Origin: F1-120-MAGs118 sp013360535
GTDB lineage: Bacteria; Planctomycetota; UBA1135; GCA-002686595
Assembly: GCA_026647215.1 (NCBI GenBank)
Contig: JAPKHC010000046.1
Location: 1-60,417, forward strand
Reading direction: 5' to 3'
Length of the DNA stretch: 60,417 bases
Below, one piece after another: positions 12,885-21,668 of this stretch. Under the pieces are notes generated by a model, which worked only from the letters and a program-made list of their open reading frames with translations, ran no database searches and was not told where the DNA came from. Positions within the stretch are counted from its first letter, which is position 1; each line of letters begins with the position of its first letter. Made by a program: the position numbers and the translations under genes.

Positions 12885-14242
12885 GCGTTCGCCGTCGCCT
12901 TGGTGCGCCGCTCGCGCCGCCGGCGCTTGAGCTCCTCGTCGAGCGCGCGCGACTTCGCGCCGTCGCGCCGCAGCAGCATCCAGAACAGGCCGACCAGCGC
13001 GAGCAGCGAGAGCGACACGATGCCGAGCACGCGCGTGAACACGCCGTCCCGCGGCACTTCGTAGGGATCCATGCCCGCGATCACGAACACCGGTGCCTTG
13101 CGCGTGCCACCGACGGCCTCGTACTCGCGCATGTGCACGAAGAACCCGCGCGCCGTGACCTCGGAACCGATCTTGTAGTCGGGCACCGGCACGAGCGTCG
13201 CGAACTGGATCACCGGGTTGGACGTGCGCAGCCAATCCGAGGCGCCGAGCCAGCCTTCGGTGAGCTGCGTGATGCGCGCGGGGTTCTCACCCTGCGGCTG
13301 AGTCCACATGTCCTGCACGCGGCACGGCGGGATGCGGATCGGGACTCCGAGGAAGCTCTCGGGTTCGCTCGACAGCCGACCCATCGTGTCCTTGTCGAGC
13401 AGCGGAGCGCTGCGCCAGTCGAGCTGGGTCATGTCGACGTCGCGCGTGTAGCTGACGACGCGCCAGAACTCGATGCGTTCCGCGCTCGCGAGCTCGTCGA
13501 GGATCCCGAAGTTGCTGTCGAGGTCCTGCTTGGCGAGCGACGTCACCTTGCCCATCGCCGGATAGGACTTCTGCGCGCGCGGGCCGACCACGAGCGGCGC
13601 CTCGAGCCACGTTCCCGCGACCTCGCGCCCGAGCACCTTCACGAACTGGCCGTCGACCTGCACGTAGTCGCCCGCGCCGAACTCGTAGTCGACGCAGGTC
13701 TGGAACGTCGCGAACACCTGCGTGCCGTCGTCGAGCTTGAGCCGCCCGCGGAAGTGCGCGGGAAGGAGCGGCGACTCCTCGTAGGAGACGAGCTCCTCGA
13801 CGAACCCGCGCAGGCGCAGGACCTTGCCACGTGAAGCGTCGGGTGCCGCGAGCAGTTCCGCCGCCACGCCCGCGTCGAGCTCGCGCCCGCCCATCGCGGC
13901 GTAGTGCACCCAGTTGTAGAGCCGCGCGTCGGCGAGCGCGACGCCAAGCGCCGGCGTCTCGATGTCCGCGCGGTCCTCGCGCGTGGCATCGCGCACGAGC
14001 TTGCGCAGCTCGTCCGTGCGGAACTGCGGCGTGGCGAGCGACGACTCCGGTTGCTGGGTGGTGCGCTCCGAATCCTCCGGCTTCTCCGGCCCGGACCGCG
14101 ACGTGACGATGCCCCAGAACATGCCGGCGCCGATCACCACGAAGGTGAATCCGAGCACGATGAACTTGCGCTGCTCGCGCTCGGTGAACAGGCGGCCCGA
14201 AGGGGGAGTCGTACCCGGGGTGTGCGAGGTCTTGAACTTCAT
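12881..14242 (-). CDS. Two-TM membrane protein of unknown function, coupled to aroB
   Basis: ATG 14242 overlaps the upstream stop as ATGA, and its own TGA overlaps the aroB GTG, so this is the middle gene of a three-gene coupled operon. The 453-residue protein has a short Lys/Thr/Pro-rich start, a transmembrane helix near residues 27-48 (FIVLGFTFVVIGAGMFWGIV) and a second near 405-425 (VLGIVSLSLLALVGLFWMLL). It ends in a strongly basic tail ELKRRRRERRTKA. The domain of about 350 residues between the helices has FVEELVSYEESPLLPAHFRG and YVQVDGQFVKVLG segments, suggesting an OB-like, envelope-facing fold. No known family is recognised and nothing ties it to shikimate synthesis apart from position. 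Confidence 0.75.
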   Translation of the reverse strand: MKFKTSHTPGTTPPSGRLFTEREQRKFIVLGFTFVVIGAGMFWGIVTSRSGPEKPEDSERTTQQPESSLATPQFRTDELRKLVRDATREDRADIETPALGVALADARLYNWVHYAAMGGRELDAGVAAELLAAPDASRGKVLRLRGFVEELVSYEESPLLPAHFRGRLKLDDGTQVFATFQTCVDYEFGAGDYVQVDGQFVKVLGREVAGTWLEAPLVVGPRAQKSYPAMGKVTSLAKQDLDSNFGILDELASAERIEFWRVVSYTRDVDMTQLDWRSAPLLDKDTMGRLSSEPESFLGVPIRIPPCRVQDMWTQPQGENPARITQLTEGWLGASDWLRTSNPVIQFATLVPVPDYKIGSEVTARGFFVHMREYEAVGGTRKAPVFVIAGMDPYEVPRDGVFTRVLGIVSLSLLALVGLFWMLLRRDGAKSRALDEELKRRRRERRTKATANA

Positions 14243-15000
14243 GCCTTCGAAGCTCCTACCACGGCCGTGGCCTCGGGGTACCGACGCTGGATCCCGCGGG
14301 CGGCGGCGGCGAACACGAGCGCGCGGAACAGGCGGTCGTGGGGCGAACCTTCGGGCGCGAGCTCGGGATGCCACTGCACGCCGACGAGGAACGGGTGCGC
14401 CGGGAGCTCGAGCGCCTCGACCAGACCTTCGCGATCGCGCGCGGCCACGCGCCAGCCCGCGCCGACCTCGCGCACCGCCTGATGGTGGCGCGACACGACC
14501 TCGAGCGTCGTGCGGTCGACGACGCGTGCGAGGCGCGAGCCGGGCTCGAGCGTCACCTCGTGAAGCGCGCCGCCCGAGTGCGGCTGCGAGCCGCTCCATT
14601 CCTCGGGCAGGTGCTGGAAGAGCGTTCCACCTCCGACGAGGCCGAGCAATTGCATGCCGTAGCAGATGCCGAGCGTCGGCACGCGCTGTTCGAGCGCGGC
14701 CTGCGCGAGCGCGACGTCGAAGTCCTGCTTCGCCTGCGGCACCGGCTTCGCCGCCGCGTGCGTCGGCCCGAGTCCCAGCCGCGCGGTGTCGAAGTCATCG
14801 CCGCCCGAGAGCACGAGCCCGTCGACACGCTCGAGCAGGCGCCGGATGTCGCTCGGGCCACCGACCGGCGGAATCACCACCGGAACGCCGCCCGCCTTGA
14901 GCACGGCGTCGGCGTACCGATTCTTCAGGGAAACCTGCGGGTTTTCGCCGGAGCTCTGCTCGCCGTTGATCGCGATGAGCGGCCGTTCGCTGTCGATCAT
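14239..15000 (-). CDS. Class I glutamine amidotransferase-like hydrolase (peptidase C26 family)
   Basis: The 253 residues match gamma-glutamyl-gamma-aminobutyrate hydrolase (PuuD-type) proteins. These cleave gamma-glutamyl amide bonds in the cytoplasm with a Cys-His-Glu triad. Seen here are the N-terminal RPLIAINGEQ, VDGLVLSGGDDFD, the nucleophile elbow GICYGMQLLG (Cys near residue 113), SRHHQAV, and the catalytic His/Glu in VGVQWHPELAPEGS (near 223). Its TGA overlaps the next ATG (ATGA), making it the first gene of the coupled run to aroB. The natural substrate cannot be told from sequence; a role in polyamine or peptide turnover is only the family default. Confidence 0.85.
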   Translation of the reverse strand: MIDSERPLIAINGEQSSGENPQVSLKNRYADAVLKAGGVPVVIPPVGGPSDIRRLLERVDGLVLSGGDDFDTARLGLGPTHAAAKPVPQAKQDFDVALAQAALEQRVPTLGICYGMQLLGLVGGGTLFQHLPEEWSGSQPHSGGALHEVTLEPGSRLARVVDRTTLEVVSRHHQAVREVGAGWRVAARDREGLVEALELPAHPFLVGVQWHPELAPEGSPHDRLFRALVFAAAARGIQRRYPEATAVVGASKA

Positions 15001-15044
15001 GGGGGCATCTTACTGCCGCCCCCGGCCGCTGCGCCGCGCTCCGC

Positions 15045-15716
15045 TCAGCTCAGCACGCGCACCACCAGCGGATAGCGCCAGCGCTCGCCGTTCGCCGCCT
15101 TGGCCGCCGCGACGATCATCAGGAGCAGCTTGAGGATCGGCAGCGCGAGCGCCAGCGGGCCCCCGATCAGGCAGCAGCACAGCGGCACCGCCATCAGCTG
15201 CCAGAACAGGACGTTGAGCTGGAAGTTGAGCGCTTCCTTGCCGTGGAAGTCGGCTTCGCGGTCCTTGTCCTTCGCGATCAGCCAGACGACGAGCGTCGCC
15301 AGGAGCCCGAGGAACAGCACGGAAACGCCGAAGTCGACGAGGCCGAACAGGTGGCAGGCGACGGCCCAGCCCGAGCCTGCGCGCGGGGCCTCGCTCGCGC
15401 CGGCGGCACGCGGCCCGGACGGCGGTGCGCCCGCGCCGGAGCCCGAGGGCGTGCCCGGACGATTTGCGAACTCCTCGGCTTTTCCCGAGGAGGGCGGCGT
15501 GGACTCAGGGCGAGCGGGCTGTGGCGCGGGCGCGGGCTCCTGCGGCGCAGCCGCTGCCGCGGACTCCGGTCGAATCTCGACGCTCGTGGCGTGAACCACG
15601 ATTTCCGCGGGATTTTCGGGGCACTCGCCCACCGGCGCAGCGCCCGCGATCGGGGCCTCGGACTGGGGTTCACGCGCTGCTTCGGGCTGGCCGCGGAAAT
15701 CGCTCGGTTCTTGCAT
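15045..15716 (-). CDS. DUF4870 (Tic20-like) small membrane protein
   Basis: Of 223 residues, the first 115 or so are a Pro/Ala/Glu-rich, low-complexity cytoplasmic segment. The rest is a DUF4870 domain: WAVACHLFGLVDFGVSVLFLG (helix 1), LLATLVVWLIAKDKD, the charged DREADFHGKEALNFQLNV signature, then two further helices (WQLMAVPLCCCLIGGPLALAL and ILKLLLMIVAAAKAANG) and the end YPLVVRVLS. The family is widespread and uncharacterised. It lies 44 bases before the amidotransferase gene on the same strand and may be the first gene of that transcript. Confidence 0.85.
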   Translation of the reverse strand: MQEPSDFRGQPEAAREPQSEAPIAGAAPVGECPENPAEIVVHATSVEIRPESAAAAAPQEPAPAPQPARPESTPPSSGKAEEFANRPGTPSGSGAGAPPSGPRAAGASEAPRAGSGWAVACHLFGLVDFGVSVLFLGLLATLVVWLIAKDKDREADFHGKEALNFQLNVLFWQLMAVPLCCCLIGGPLALALPILKLLLMIVAAAKAANGERWRYPLVVRVLS

Positions 15717-16198
15717 GGCGGCGGGCCCCTACAGGCCGTCGCGCGGGCCGTTAGCGGCGAATTGGAACGCAGGGCTCGCGGTCGGGGCGCGGGCCGCCGC
15801 AGGGCCCCGAATCGGTCCGCGAGGATTTTCCCGGGAGGCCTCCGCTCGCTGGAACGACCGCCGGCGGCCGAATCAAGCCGGAAACGGCGAAATGCGACGC
15901 GCGCAAGTCGTTTCCTGAACAGCAGTTACGAGATTCGGCCCGGCCGTCTGCGCGCGCCGAGCCTCGGATTGTACCGAGTCAAGCCTGCGGGGACGGAAAA
16001 CCACAACATCTAGGGGCAGGCTCCTTCTTGCTACCCCAGAACTAGCGTCGCTATGGTCCCGCCTCGCCCGGGGGACGGGGTTCGCGAGCCGAGGGGAATT
16101 CGGCGCGGGCCGAGCAGCTCTCCCGTGCGCGTGAGCTTCTCCTCTCCCCTCTAGTCTCCTTGCCCCGGGGTCCCCGTTCGTGGGGCTCCAAGGTCACC
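15717..16198. promoter_or_regulatory. Intergenic region carrying the divergent DUF4870 and nrdA promoters
   Basis: Apart from the NrdR-like sites at 16001-16049 I recognise nothing in these 482 bases. There is no convincing coding frame or RNA gene. Promoters for both flanking genes must lie here, but I cannot pick unambiguous -35/-10 pairs. Confidence 0.4.
16001..16049 (+). promoter_or_regulatory. Pair of NrdR-box-like operators upstream of nrdAB
   Basis: The first site, CCACAACATCTAGGGG (16001-16016), fits the NrdR consensus acaCwAtATaTwGtgt at all core positions (C-w-A-n-A-T-n-T-w-G). A second, weaker site, ACCCCAGAACTAGCGT (16033-16048), has its CTAG exactly 32 bases after the first (16010 versus 16042). 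NrdR boxes typically occur in pairs about three helical turns apart. They lie about 150-200 bases before nrdA, so NrdR-type repression of the reductase by dATP/ATP status is likely. Confidence 0.65.
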
Positions 16199-18637
16199 GT
16201 GTCCCAGACCTCGACCCAGTCCAGCATGTCCCAAGTCGAATTGCAGCCCAAGCCGAGCCCGGCTGGCGAGAGCGCGCGGCGCGCCGCCGCGAGCACGGGT
16301 GAGACGCGCATGCGCGTGCGCAAGCGCGCAGGCAATCTCGAGCCGGTCGACGTGATGAAGATCGTGCGCGCGGTCGAGCGCTGCGCGGCGGGGCTCACCG
16401 AGGTCGACGCGATGCGCATCGCGACGCGCACGATCTCCGGCCTCTACGACGGGGCGACGACGCAGGAGCTCGACCAGCTCTCGATCCAGACCGCGGCGTC
16501 GCTGATCGCGGAGGAGCCGCAGTACTCGCGTCTCGCGGCGCGCCTGCTCGGCGCCTTCATCGAGAAGGAGGTCCGCAACCAGGACATCATGAGCTTCTCG
16601 CAGTCGGTGCGCGCCGCCTTCGAGCACGGGCTCGTGTCCAAGGCGACCGCCGACTTCGTCGCGCTGCACTCGCGCAAGCTCGACCAGGCCGTGCTCGCGG
16701 AGCGCACCGACCTGTTCGAGTACTTCGGCCTGCGCACGGTGTACGACCGCTACCTGCTCGTGAACCCGCAGACGCGCGAGGCGCTCGAGACGCCGCAGTA
16801 CTTCTTCCTGCGCGTCGCCTGCGGCCTGTCGCAAAACCCCAAGGAAGCGATCGAGTTCTACCAGCTGGTGAGCTCGCTCGAGTACCTGCCGAGCTCGCCG
16901 ACCCTGTTCAATTCCGGCTCGCAGCGCTCGCAGCTCTCGTCCTGCTACCTGCTCGACTCGCCGCTCGACGATCTCGCGTCGATCTACGCCAAGTACGCCG
17001 ACGTCGCGCAGCTCTCGAAGTTCGCCGGCGGCATCGGCCTCTCCTACACGCGCGTGCGCGCCAAGGGCTCGCTGATCCGCGGCACCAACGGCCACTCCAA
17101 CGGCATCGTGCCGTGGCTCAAGACGCTCGACAGCTCGGTCGCCGCCGTCAACCAGGGTGGTCGCCGCAAGGGCGCCTGCTGCGTCTACCTCGAGACCTGG
17201 CACGCCGACATCGACGAGTTCCTCGAGCTGCGCGACAACACCGGCGACGAGGCGCGCCGCACGCACAACCTCAACCTCGCCAACTGGGTGCCCGATCTGT
17301 TCATGCAGCGGGTCGAGCAGGATGGCACGTGGTCGCTGTTCGACCCGAAGGTCGTCCCGCACTTCACCGACCTGTACGGCAAGGAGTTCGAGGACGCCTA
17401 CCTCGAGGCGGAAGAGAAGAAGCTCTTCGTGCGTCAGGTCAAGGCGCGCGAGCTGTACTCGCGCATGATGCGCACGCTCGCCCAGACCGGGAACGGCTGG
17501 ATGACGTTCAAGGATTCCTCCAACGGCAAGTGCAACCAGACGGGGACGCCCGGCCGCACGGTGCACCTGTCGAACCTGTGCACCGAGATCATCGAGGTGA
17601 CGAGCAACGACGAGACCGCGGTGTGCAACCTCGGCTCGATCAACCTCGGCAAGCTCGTGCGCGACGGCGCCTTCGACTTCGTGCGCCTCGGCGAGATCAC
17701 GCGCGTCGCGGTGCGCCGCCTCGATCGCGTGATCGACATCAACTACTACCCGACCGAGACCGCGCGCACGTCCAACTTCGCGTGGCGCCCGGTGGGCCTG
17801 GGCGTGATGGGCCTGCAGGACGTGTTCTTCAAGCTGCGCCTGCCGTTCGACAGCCAGGCCGCGGTCGAGCTCTCCGCGCGCATCCAGGAGGAGATCTACT
17901 TCAACGCGCTGTTCACCAGCTGCGAGCTGGCCGAGGAATCGGGCGCGCACCCGCTGTTCGACCAGACGCGCGCGGCGAAGGGCCAGCTGCAGCACGACCT
18001 GTGGGGCCACAAGCCGAGCGACGAGAAGCGCTGGGACGACCTCAAGGCGCGCATCGCGGTGCACGGCCTGCGCAACTCGCTGCTGATCGCGATCGCGCCG
18101 ACGGCGACGATCGCGTCGATCGCGGGTTGCTACGAGTGCATCGAGCCGCAGATCTCGAACCTCTTCAAGCGCGAGACGCTCTCGGGCGACTTCATCCAGA
18201 TCAACCGCTACCTCGTTCAGGAACTGAAGGAACGCGGCCTGTGGAACGAGGAGATGCGCAACCGCATCAAGTCGGCCGAAGGCTCGATCCAGGACATCGA
18301 CGTGATCCCGGCCGACCTGCGCGCGCTGTACCGCACCGCGTGGGAGCTGCCGCAGAAGGCGCTCGTCGACCACGCCTGCGCGCGCGGCCCGTGGATCGAC
18401 CAGTCGCAGTCGCTCAACCTGTTCATCGAGAACCCCGTCATCGGCAAGCTCTCGTCCATGTACATGTACGCGTGGAAGAGCGGCCTCAAGACGACCTACT
18501 ACCTGCGCTCGCGCCCCGCGACGCGCATCCGGCAGACGACCGTGTCGAGCACGGCCGCCGCCACCGCGCCGGTGACCGACGCGCAGGCCGTCGCCTGCTC
18601 GCTCGAGAACCCCGAGTCCTGCGAAGCCTGCCAGTAA
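16199..18637 (+). CDS. nrdA: Ribonucleoside-diphosphate reductase, class Ia large subunit
   Basis: The alpha subunit reduces ribonucleotides to deoxyribonucleotides using a radical received from NrdB. GTG 16199 (with CAAGG just upstream) gives 812 residues; ATG 16226 (803) is equally possible. After a Ser/Gln/Pro-rich start there is an ATP-cone (MRVRKRAGNLEPVDVMKIV onwards, residues about 40-125), the allosteric dATP/ATP site. Active-site parts are SQLSSCYLLDS (first redox Cys), NLCTEIIEV (thiyl-radical Cys) and AVCNLGSINL (second redox Cys). GGIGLSYTRVRAKGS and PTATIASIAGC are also family signatures. The C-terminus LENPESCEACQ supplies the swinging cysteine pair reduced by thioredoxin. It forms an operon with nrdB, 54 bases downstream. 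Confidence 0.95.
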   Translation: MSQTSTQSSMSQVELQPKPSPAGESARRAAASTGETRMRVRKRAGNLEPVDVMKIVRAVERCAAGLTEVDAMRIATRTISGLYDGATTQELDQLSIQTAASLIAEEPQYSRLAARLLGAFIEKEVRNQDIMSFSQSVRAAFEHGLVSKATADFVALHSRKLDQAVLAERTDLFEYFGLRTVYDRYLLVNPQTREALETPQYFFLRVACGLSQNPKEAIEFYQLVSSLEYLPSSPTLFNSGSQRSQLSSCYLLDSPLDDLASIYAKYADVAQLSKFAGGIGLSYTRVRAKGSLIRGTNGHSNGIVPWLKTLDSSVAAVNQGGRRKGACCVYLETWHADIDEFLELRDNTGDEARRTHNLNLANWVPDLFMQRVEQDGTWSLFDPKVVPHFTDLYGKEFEDAYLEAEEKKLFVRQVKARELYSRMMRTLAQTGNGWMTFKDSSNGKCNQTGTPGRTVHLSNLCTEIIEVTSNDETAVCNLGSINLGKLVRDGAFDFVRLGEITRVAVRRLDRVIDINYYPTETARTSNFAWRPVGLGVMGLQDVFFKLRLPFDSQAAVELSARIQEEIYFNALFTSCELAEESGAHPLFDQTRAAKGQLQHDLWGHKPSDEKRWDDLKARIAVHGLRNSLLIAIAPTATIASIAGCYECIEPQISNLFKRETLSGDFIQINRYLVQELKERGLWNEEMRNRIKSAEGSIQDIDVIPADLRALYRTAWELPQKALVDHACARGPWIDQSQSLNLFIENPVIGKLSSMYMYAWKSGLKTTYYLRSRPATRIRQTTVSSTAAATAPVTDAQAVACSLENPESCEACQ

Positions 18638-18691
18638 CTGCGCCGGCGTTTTTCCGCTCCTCATCTCACGTCCCACCAGAAGCACCGTCGC

Positions 18692-19717
18692 ATGTCCGTC
18701 GCCGTCGCCCCGCGCCAGATGATCCTCAACCCCGGCCTCGACCTGACGCTCAGGCCGATGCGCTATCCCGTCTACTACGAAATGTACAAGGCGGCGATCC
18801 GCAACACGTGGACGGTCGAGGAGGTCGACTTCTCCTCCGACCTCGTCGACCTGCGCAGCCGCCTGCTGCCGGCCGAGAAGCACCTCGTGCACCGCCTCGT
18901 CGCGTTCTTCGCGACCGGCGACTCGATCGTCGGCAACAACGTGGCGCTCAACCTCTACCGCCACATCAACGCGCCCGAGGCGCGCATGTACCTGTCGCGG
19001 CAGATCTACGAGGAAGCGCTGCACGTGCAGTTCTACCTGACGCTGCTCGACAACTACGTGCCCGACATCAAGGAGCGCGAGCTCGCCTTCGCGGCGATCC
19101 ACAACATCCCGTCGATCGCGCGCAAGGGCGAGTTCTGCTTCAAGTGGATGGATTCCGCGACGTCCCTCGACCGCCTGAACACGCCCGAGGACCGCAAGCG
19201 CTTCCTGCTCAACCTGATCTGCTTCGCGTGCTGCGTCGAGGGCCTGTTCTTCTACGCGGCCTTCGCCTACGTCTACTTCATGCGCTCGAAGGGCCTGCTG
19301 AACGGCCTCGCGTCCGGCACGAACTGGGTCTTCCGCGACGAGAGCATGCACATGAGCTTCGCGCTGGAAGTCGCCGACACCGTGCGGCGCGAGGAGCCGG
19401 AGCTGTTCGACGCGCAGCTCGAGCGCGACATCCACCAGATGATCGACGAGGCCGTCGGCTGCGAGACGCAGTTCGCCGAGGACCTGCTGCAGGGCGGCGT
19501 CCCGGGGCTCTCCTCGCGCGACATGCGCCAGTACCTCGAATACGTCGCCGACCAGCGCCTCGAGAACCTCGGCCTCAAGAAGCGCTACGGCTCGAAGAAT
19601 CCGTTCGGGTTCATGGAGCTGCAGGACGTGCAGGAGCTCTCGAACTTCTTCGAACGCCGCGTCAGCGCCTATCAGGTCGGCGTCACGGGCGAGGTCGCCT
19701 TCGACGAGGCGTTCTAG
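18692..19717 (+). CDS. nrdB: Ribonucleoside-diphosphate reductase, class Ia small subunit
   Basis: The beta subunit houses the di-iron centre and tyrosyl radical. The 341 residues are of normal length. The metal and radical residues are intact: EEALHVQFY carries Glu, His and, seven residues after the Glu, the radical Tyr. CVEGLFFYAAF carries the next Glu, and FRDESMHMSF the last Glu and His. The C-terminus GEVAFDEAF is the usual acidic hydrophobic peptide that docks on NrdA. A true tyrosine marks it as class Ia rather than the radical-Tyr-lacking class Ic. It is cotranscribed with nrdA, and the 141-base palindrome at 19734 begins only 16 bases after its stop. Confidence 0.95.
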   Translation: MSVAVAPRQMILNPGLDLTLRPMRYPVYYEMYKAAIRNTWTVEEVDFSSDLVDLRSRLLPAEKHLVHRLVAFFATGDSIVGNNVALNLYRHINAPEARMYLSRQIYEEALHVQFYLTLLDNYVPDIKERELAFAAIHNIPSIARKGEFCFKWMDSATSLDRLNTPEDRKRFLLNLICFACCVEGLFFYAAFAYVYFMRSKGLLNGLASGTNWVFRDESMHMSFALEVADTVRREEPELFDAQLERDIHQMIDEAVGCETQFAEDLLQGGVPGLSSRDMRQYLEYVADQRLENLGLKKRYGSKNPFGFMELQDVQELSNFFERRVSAYQVGVTGEVAFDEAF

Positions 19718-19733
19718 CCCGCCTTATTCATGA

Positions 19734-19874
19734 GCCTCTACTGCGAACGCGAAACCGCTCGACGCTGCTGCGTTGCTGCGGTGGTTTTGGTCCTCAGCGA
19801 CCTGCAGGTCGCCTGCGGGAAAAACCATCCTCGCGCCTTGCATCGCCGGCGTTTTCGCGTTCTCGCTACGAGGC
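19734..19874. repeat. 141-base imperfect palindrome after nrdB
   Basis: Nested inverted repeats share one centre near 19804: GCCTC (19734-19738) with GAGGC (19870-19874); AACGCGAAA (19746-19754) with TTTCGCGTT (19853-19861); the run around GGTTTT (about 19783) with AAAACC (about 19821-19826); and a perfect core GCGACCTGCAGGTCGC (19797-19812). The whole stretch folds into one long hairpin. It could be a transcription end and mRNA stabiliser for nrdAB, or a small non-autonomous mobile element of MITE or REP type. I cannot tell which from one copy. Confidence 0.75.
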
Positions 19875-19943
19875 TGCCCGTGAACGGGGGCCGGGGCGCT
19901 GCGTTGGAAGCGGGCGAGCCGATCGCCTAAGCTCGCACGCCGC

Positions 19944-20402
19944 TTGGACGCCACTCGCGAACTCGACACGCTCTGCCAGACGCTCGCGCCGAAGGTGCAG
20001 CGCGGCGGCCTGCGCGCGCTCAGCGAGCCGGAACGCACGGTGTTCCTCGTGGGGAGCTTCGCCACCGCGCTCGACAACGGCGGCCCCGACTCGTTCTTCT
20101 ACAACGACAGCGGACGCTTCGCCGAGCAGACCGTCGAGGCGCTGCAGACGATCTCGGCGCGACCGCTGGCGAAGTGGCTCGAGAAGGCGATTCAAGGCTT
20201 CCCCGACGGCGAGGTGCCCGACGACATCGACGAGCGCACCGACGCGCTCGACGAGGTGGCGACCGACCTCGAGGACGTGTTCGAGCGCCTGCGCGATGCC
20301 TACGAGGAGCTCGGCCCCGAACGCATGCGCAAGGCGACGCTGCGCTACTGGCAGGCGCAGACCGGCGCTCCGGGCGCGGGTGACGTGGAAAGCGATTCCT
20401 GA
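19944..20402 (+). CDS. DUF4375/DMP19-like protein, 152 aa
   Basis: The start is probably TTG 19944, because no ATG or GTG is available in frame and the protein begins reasonably there (MDATRELDTLCQTL). The central LVGSFATALDNGGPDSFFYNDSGRFAEQTVEAL is the hallmark of the DMP19/DUF4375 family, in which an FxxALxNGGFxxFFxNSxG-type motif is followed by a helical repeat. The remainder is helical and acidic (GEVPDDIDERTDALDEVATD), with no signal peptide. Members are small cytoplasmic proteins of uncertain role. The sensor kinase gene starts 63 bases downstream on the same strand, so it may share that transcript. Confidence 0.7.
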   Translation: MDATRELDTLCQTLAPKVQRGGLRALSEPERTVFLVGSFATALDNGGPDSFFYNDSGRFAEQTVEALQTISARPLAKWLEKAIQGFPDGEVPDDIDERTDALDEVATDLEDVFERLRDAYEELGPERMRKATLRYWQAQTGAPGAGDVESDS

Positions 20403-20465
20403 GCCGGGCCAAGGCGCGGGCGCGGGCGCCGCGCGAGCGCAGGCCGGCAGGTAGGCTGGAAGGTC

Positions 20466-21668
20466 GTGGCCCCCGCCGTCGAAAGCACGAAGTTCGCGCA
20501 GGATGTCGAGCTGTGGCTCGCCAGCCCGGCGCGGCGCGCGCTCGTCGCGGCGCTGCTCACCGCCTTCGTCGCGGGCGTGACGACGCTGCAGGTCGTCGAG
20601 ACGCTGCACTCGCGCAACCGCAACTACGAGTGGGACGCGCTCTACATCCAGCAGGTCTGCCTGTGGGCGCCGTGGGGCCTGCTCGGCGGGCCGATGGTGT
20701 ACCTCGCGCGCTGGATCTTCCGCGTGCGGCGCTCGTGGCTGTTCGCGGCGGCGGTGCAGGCTCCGCTGTCGGTCGCCGTCGCGTACCTGTTCAAGACCTA
20801 CGAGGAAGTGCTCGCGAACGTCGTGTTCCAGGGCACGTGGTTCGCTCCGTCGCGCCCGGTGGGCGAGGCGTCGTTCCGTTTCACGCGCGAGCTGCTCGTC
20901 TACTGGCTCGTGCTCGCGACGGGCGCCGCGGTGTACTCGTTCCTGCGTTCGCAGCAGGAAGAGCGCCGCGCCGCCGAGGCACGCCTGCGCGAGGCGCAGC
21001 TCGCGGGAGAGGTGTCGCGCGCGCAGCTCGACACGCTGCGCAGCCAGCTGCATCCGCACTTCCTGTTCAACGCGCTGCATTCCGTCGGTGGCCTCGTGCG
21101 CGCCGACGAGAAGCAGCGGGCGCTCGCGGTGCTCGCGTCGATCGCGTCGCTCCTGCGGCAGACGCTCGACCGCGCCGACGCGCAAGAAGTGACGCTCGCC
21201 GAGGAGGTCGAGCTCGCGCGGCGTTACCTCGAGATCGAGCGCATCCGCTTCGGCGAACGGCTCGCTGTGGAGATCGAGGTCGAGCCCCAAGCCGAGGGCG
21301 CGAACGTGCCCGCGCTGTTCCTCTTGACGCTCGTCGAGAACGCGGTGCGCCACGGCGTCGCGCCGCGGGTCGAGGGCGGCACGATCAGCGTGCGCGCGCG
21401 TGTCCACGGCGCGCGTGTCGAGATCGTGGTCGAGGACGATGGGCCCGGAATTCCCGAGGATGTGCGCGTTTCCGGCCAGCGTGCGGCGGACGCGAGCGGC
21501 GTCCACATCGGGCTCGCGAACACGCGGCGACGGCTCGAGCTCCTGTATGGGCCAGAGCAGGCGCTCGCGCTCGAAGAGCGCGCCGGTGGCGGCGCGCGCG
21601 TGCGGGTCGAGGTCCCGCTGCGACCCGCGCAGGCTCTCCCGGCCGCGCAGAAGGCACTCCATGGCTGA
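20466..21668 (+). CDS. LytS/YehU-type sensor histidine kinase
   Basis: GTG 20466 starts a 400-residue membrane sensor. Four hydrophobic segments lie in the first 165 residues (ALVAALLTAFVAGVTTLQV, QVCLWAPWGLLGGPMVYLA, WLFAAAVQAPLSVAVAYLF, LLVYWLVLATGAAVYSFL). A coiled coil follows, then the His_kinase (PF06580) domain with phospho-acceptor QLHPHFLFNALHSVGGLV near residue 196. The ATPase part has LVENAVRHGVAP (N box), VEDDGPGIPED (G1) and GVHIGLANTRRRLELLYG (G2). Its end overlaps the response-regulator start by 8 bases, so the two are translationally coupled partners. The signal is not predictable, since there is no sensory domain beyond the membrane helices. Confidence 0.92.
   Translation: MAPAVESTKFAQDVELWLASPARRALVAALLTAFVAGVTTLQVVETLHSRNRNYEWDALYIQQVCLWAPWGLLGGPMVYLARWIFRVRRSWLFAAAVQAPLSVAVAYLFKTYEEVLANVVFQGTWFAPSRPVGEASFRFTRELLVYWLVLATGAAVYSFLRSQQEERRAAEARLREAQLAGEVSRAQLDTLRSQLHPHFLFNALHSVGGLVRADEKQRALAVLASIASLLRQTLDRADAQEVTLAEEVELARRYLEIERIRFGERLAVEIEVEPQAEGANVPALFLLTLVENAVRHGVAPRVEGGTISVRARVHGARVEIVVEDDGPGIPEDVRVSGQRAADASGVHIGLANTRRRLELLYGPEQALALEERAGGGARVRVEVPLRPAQALPAAQKALHG

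Noticed and set aside
19730..19930. 66-residue open frame after nrdB
   Set aside because: It lies entirely within the imperfect palindrome, and the same peptide motif appears from the opposite strand, as symmetry predicts.
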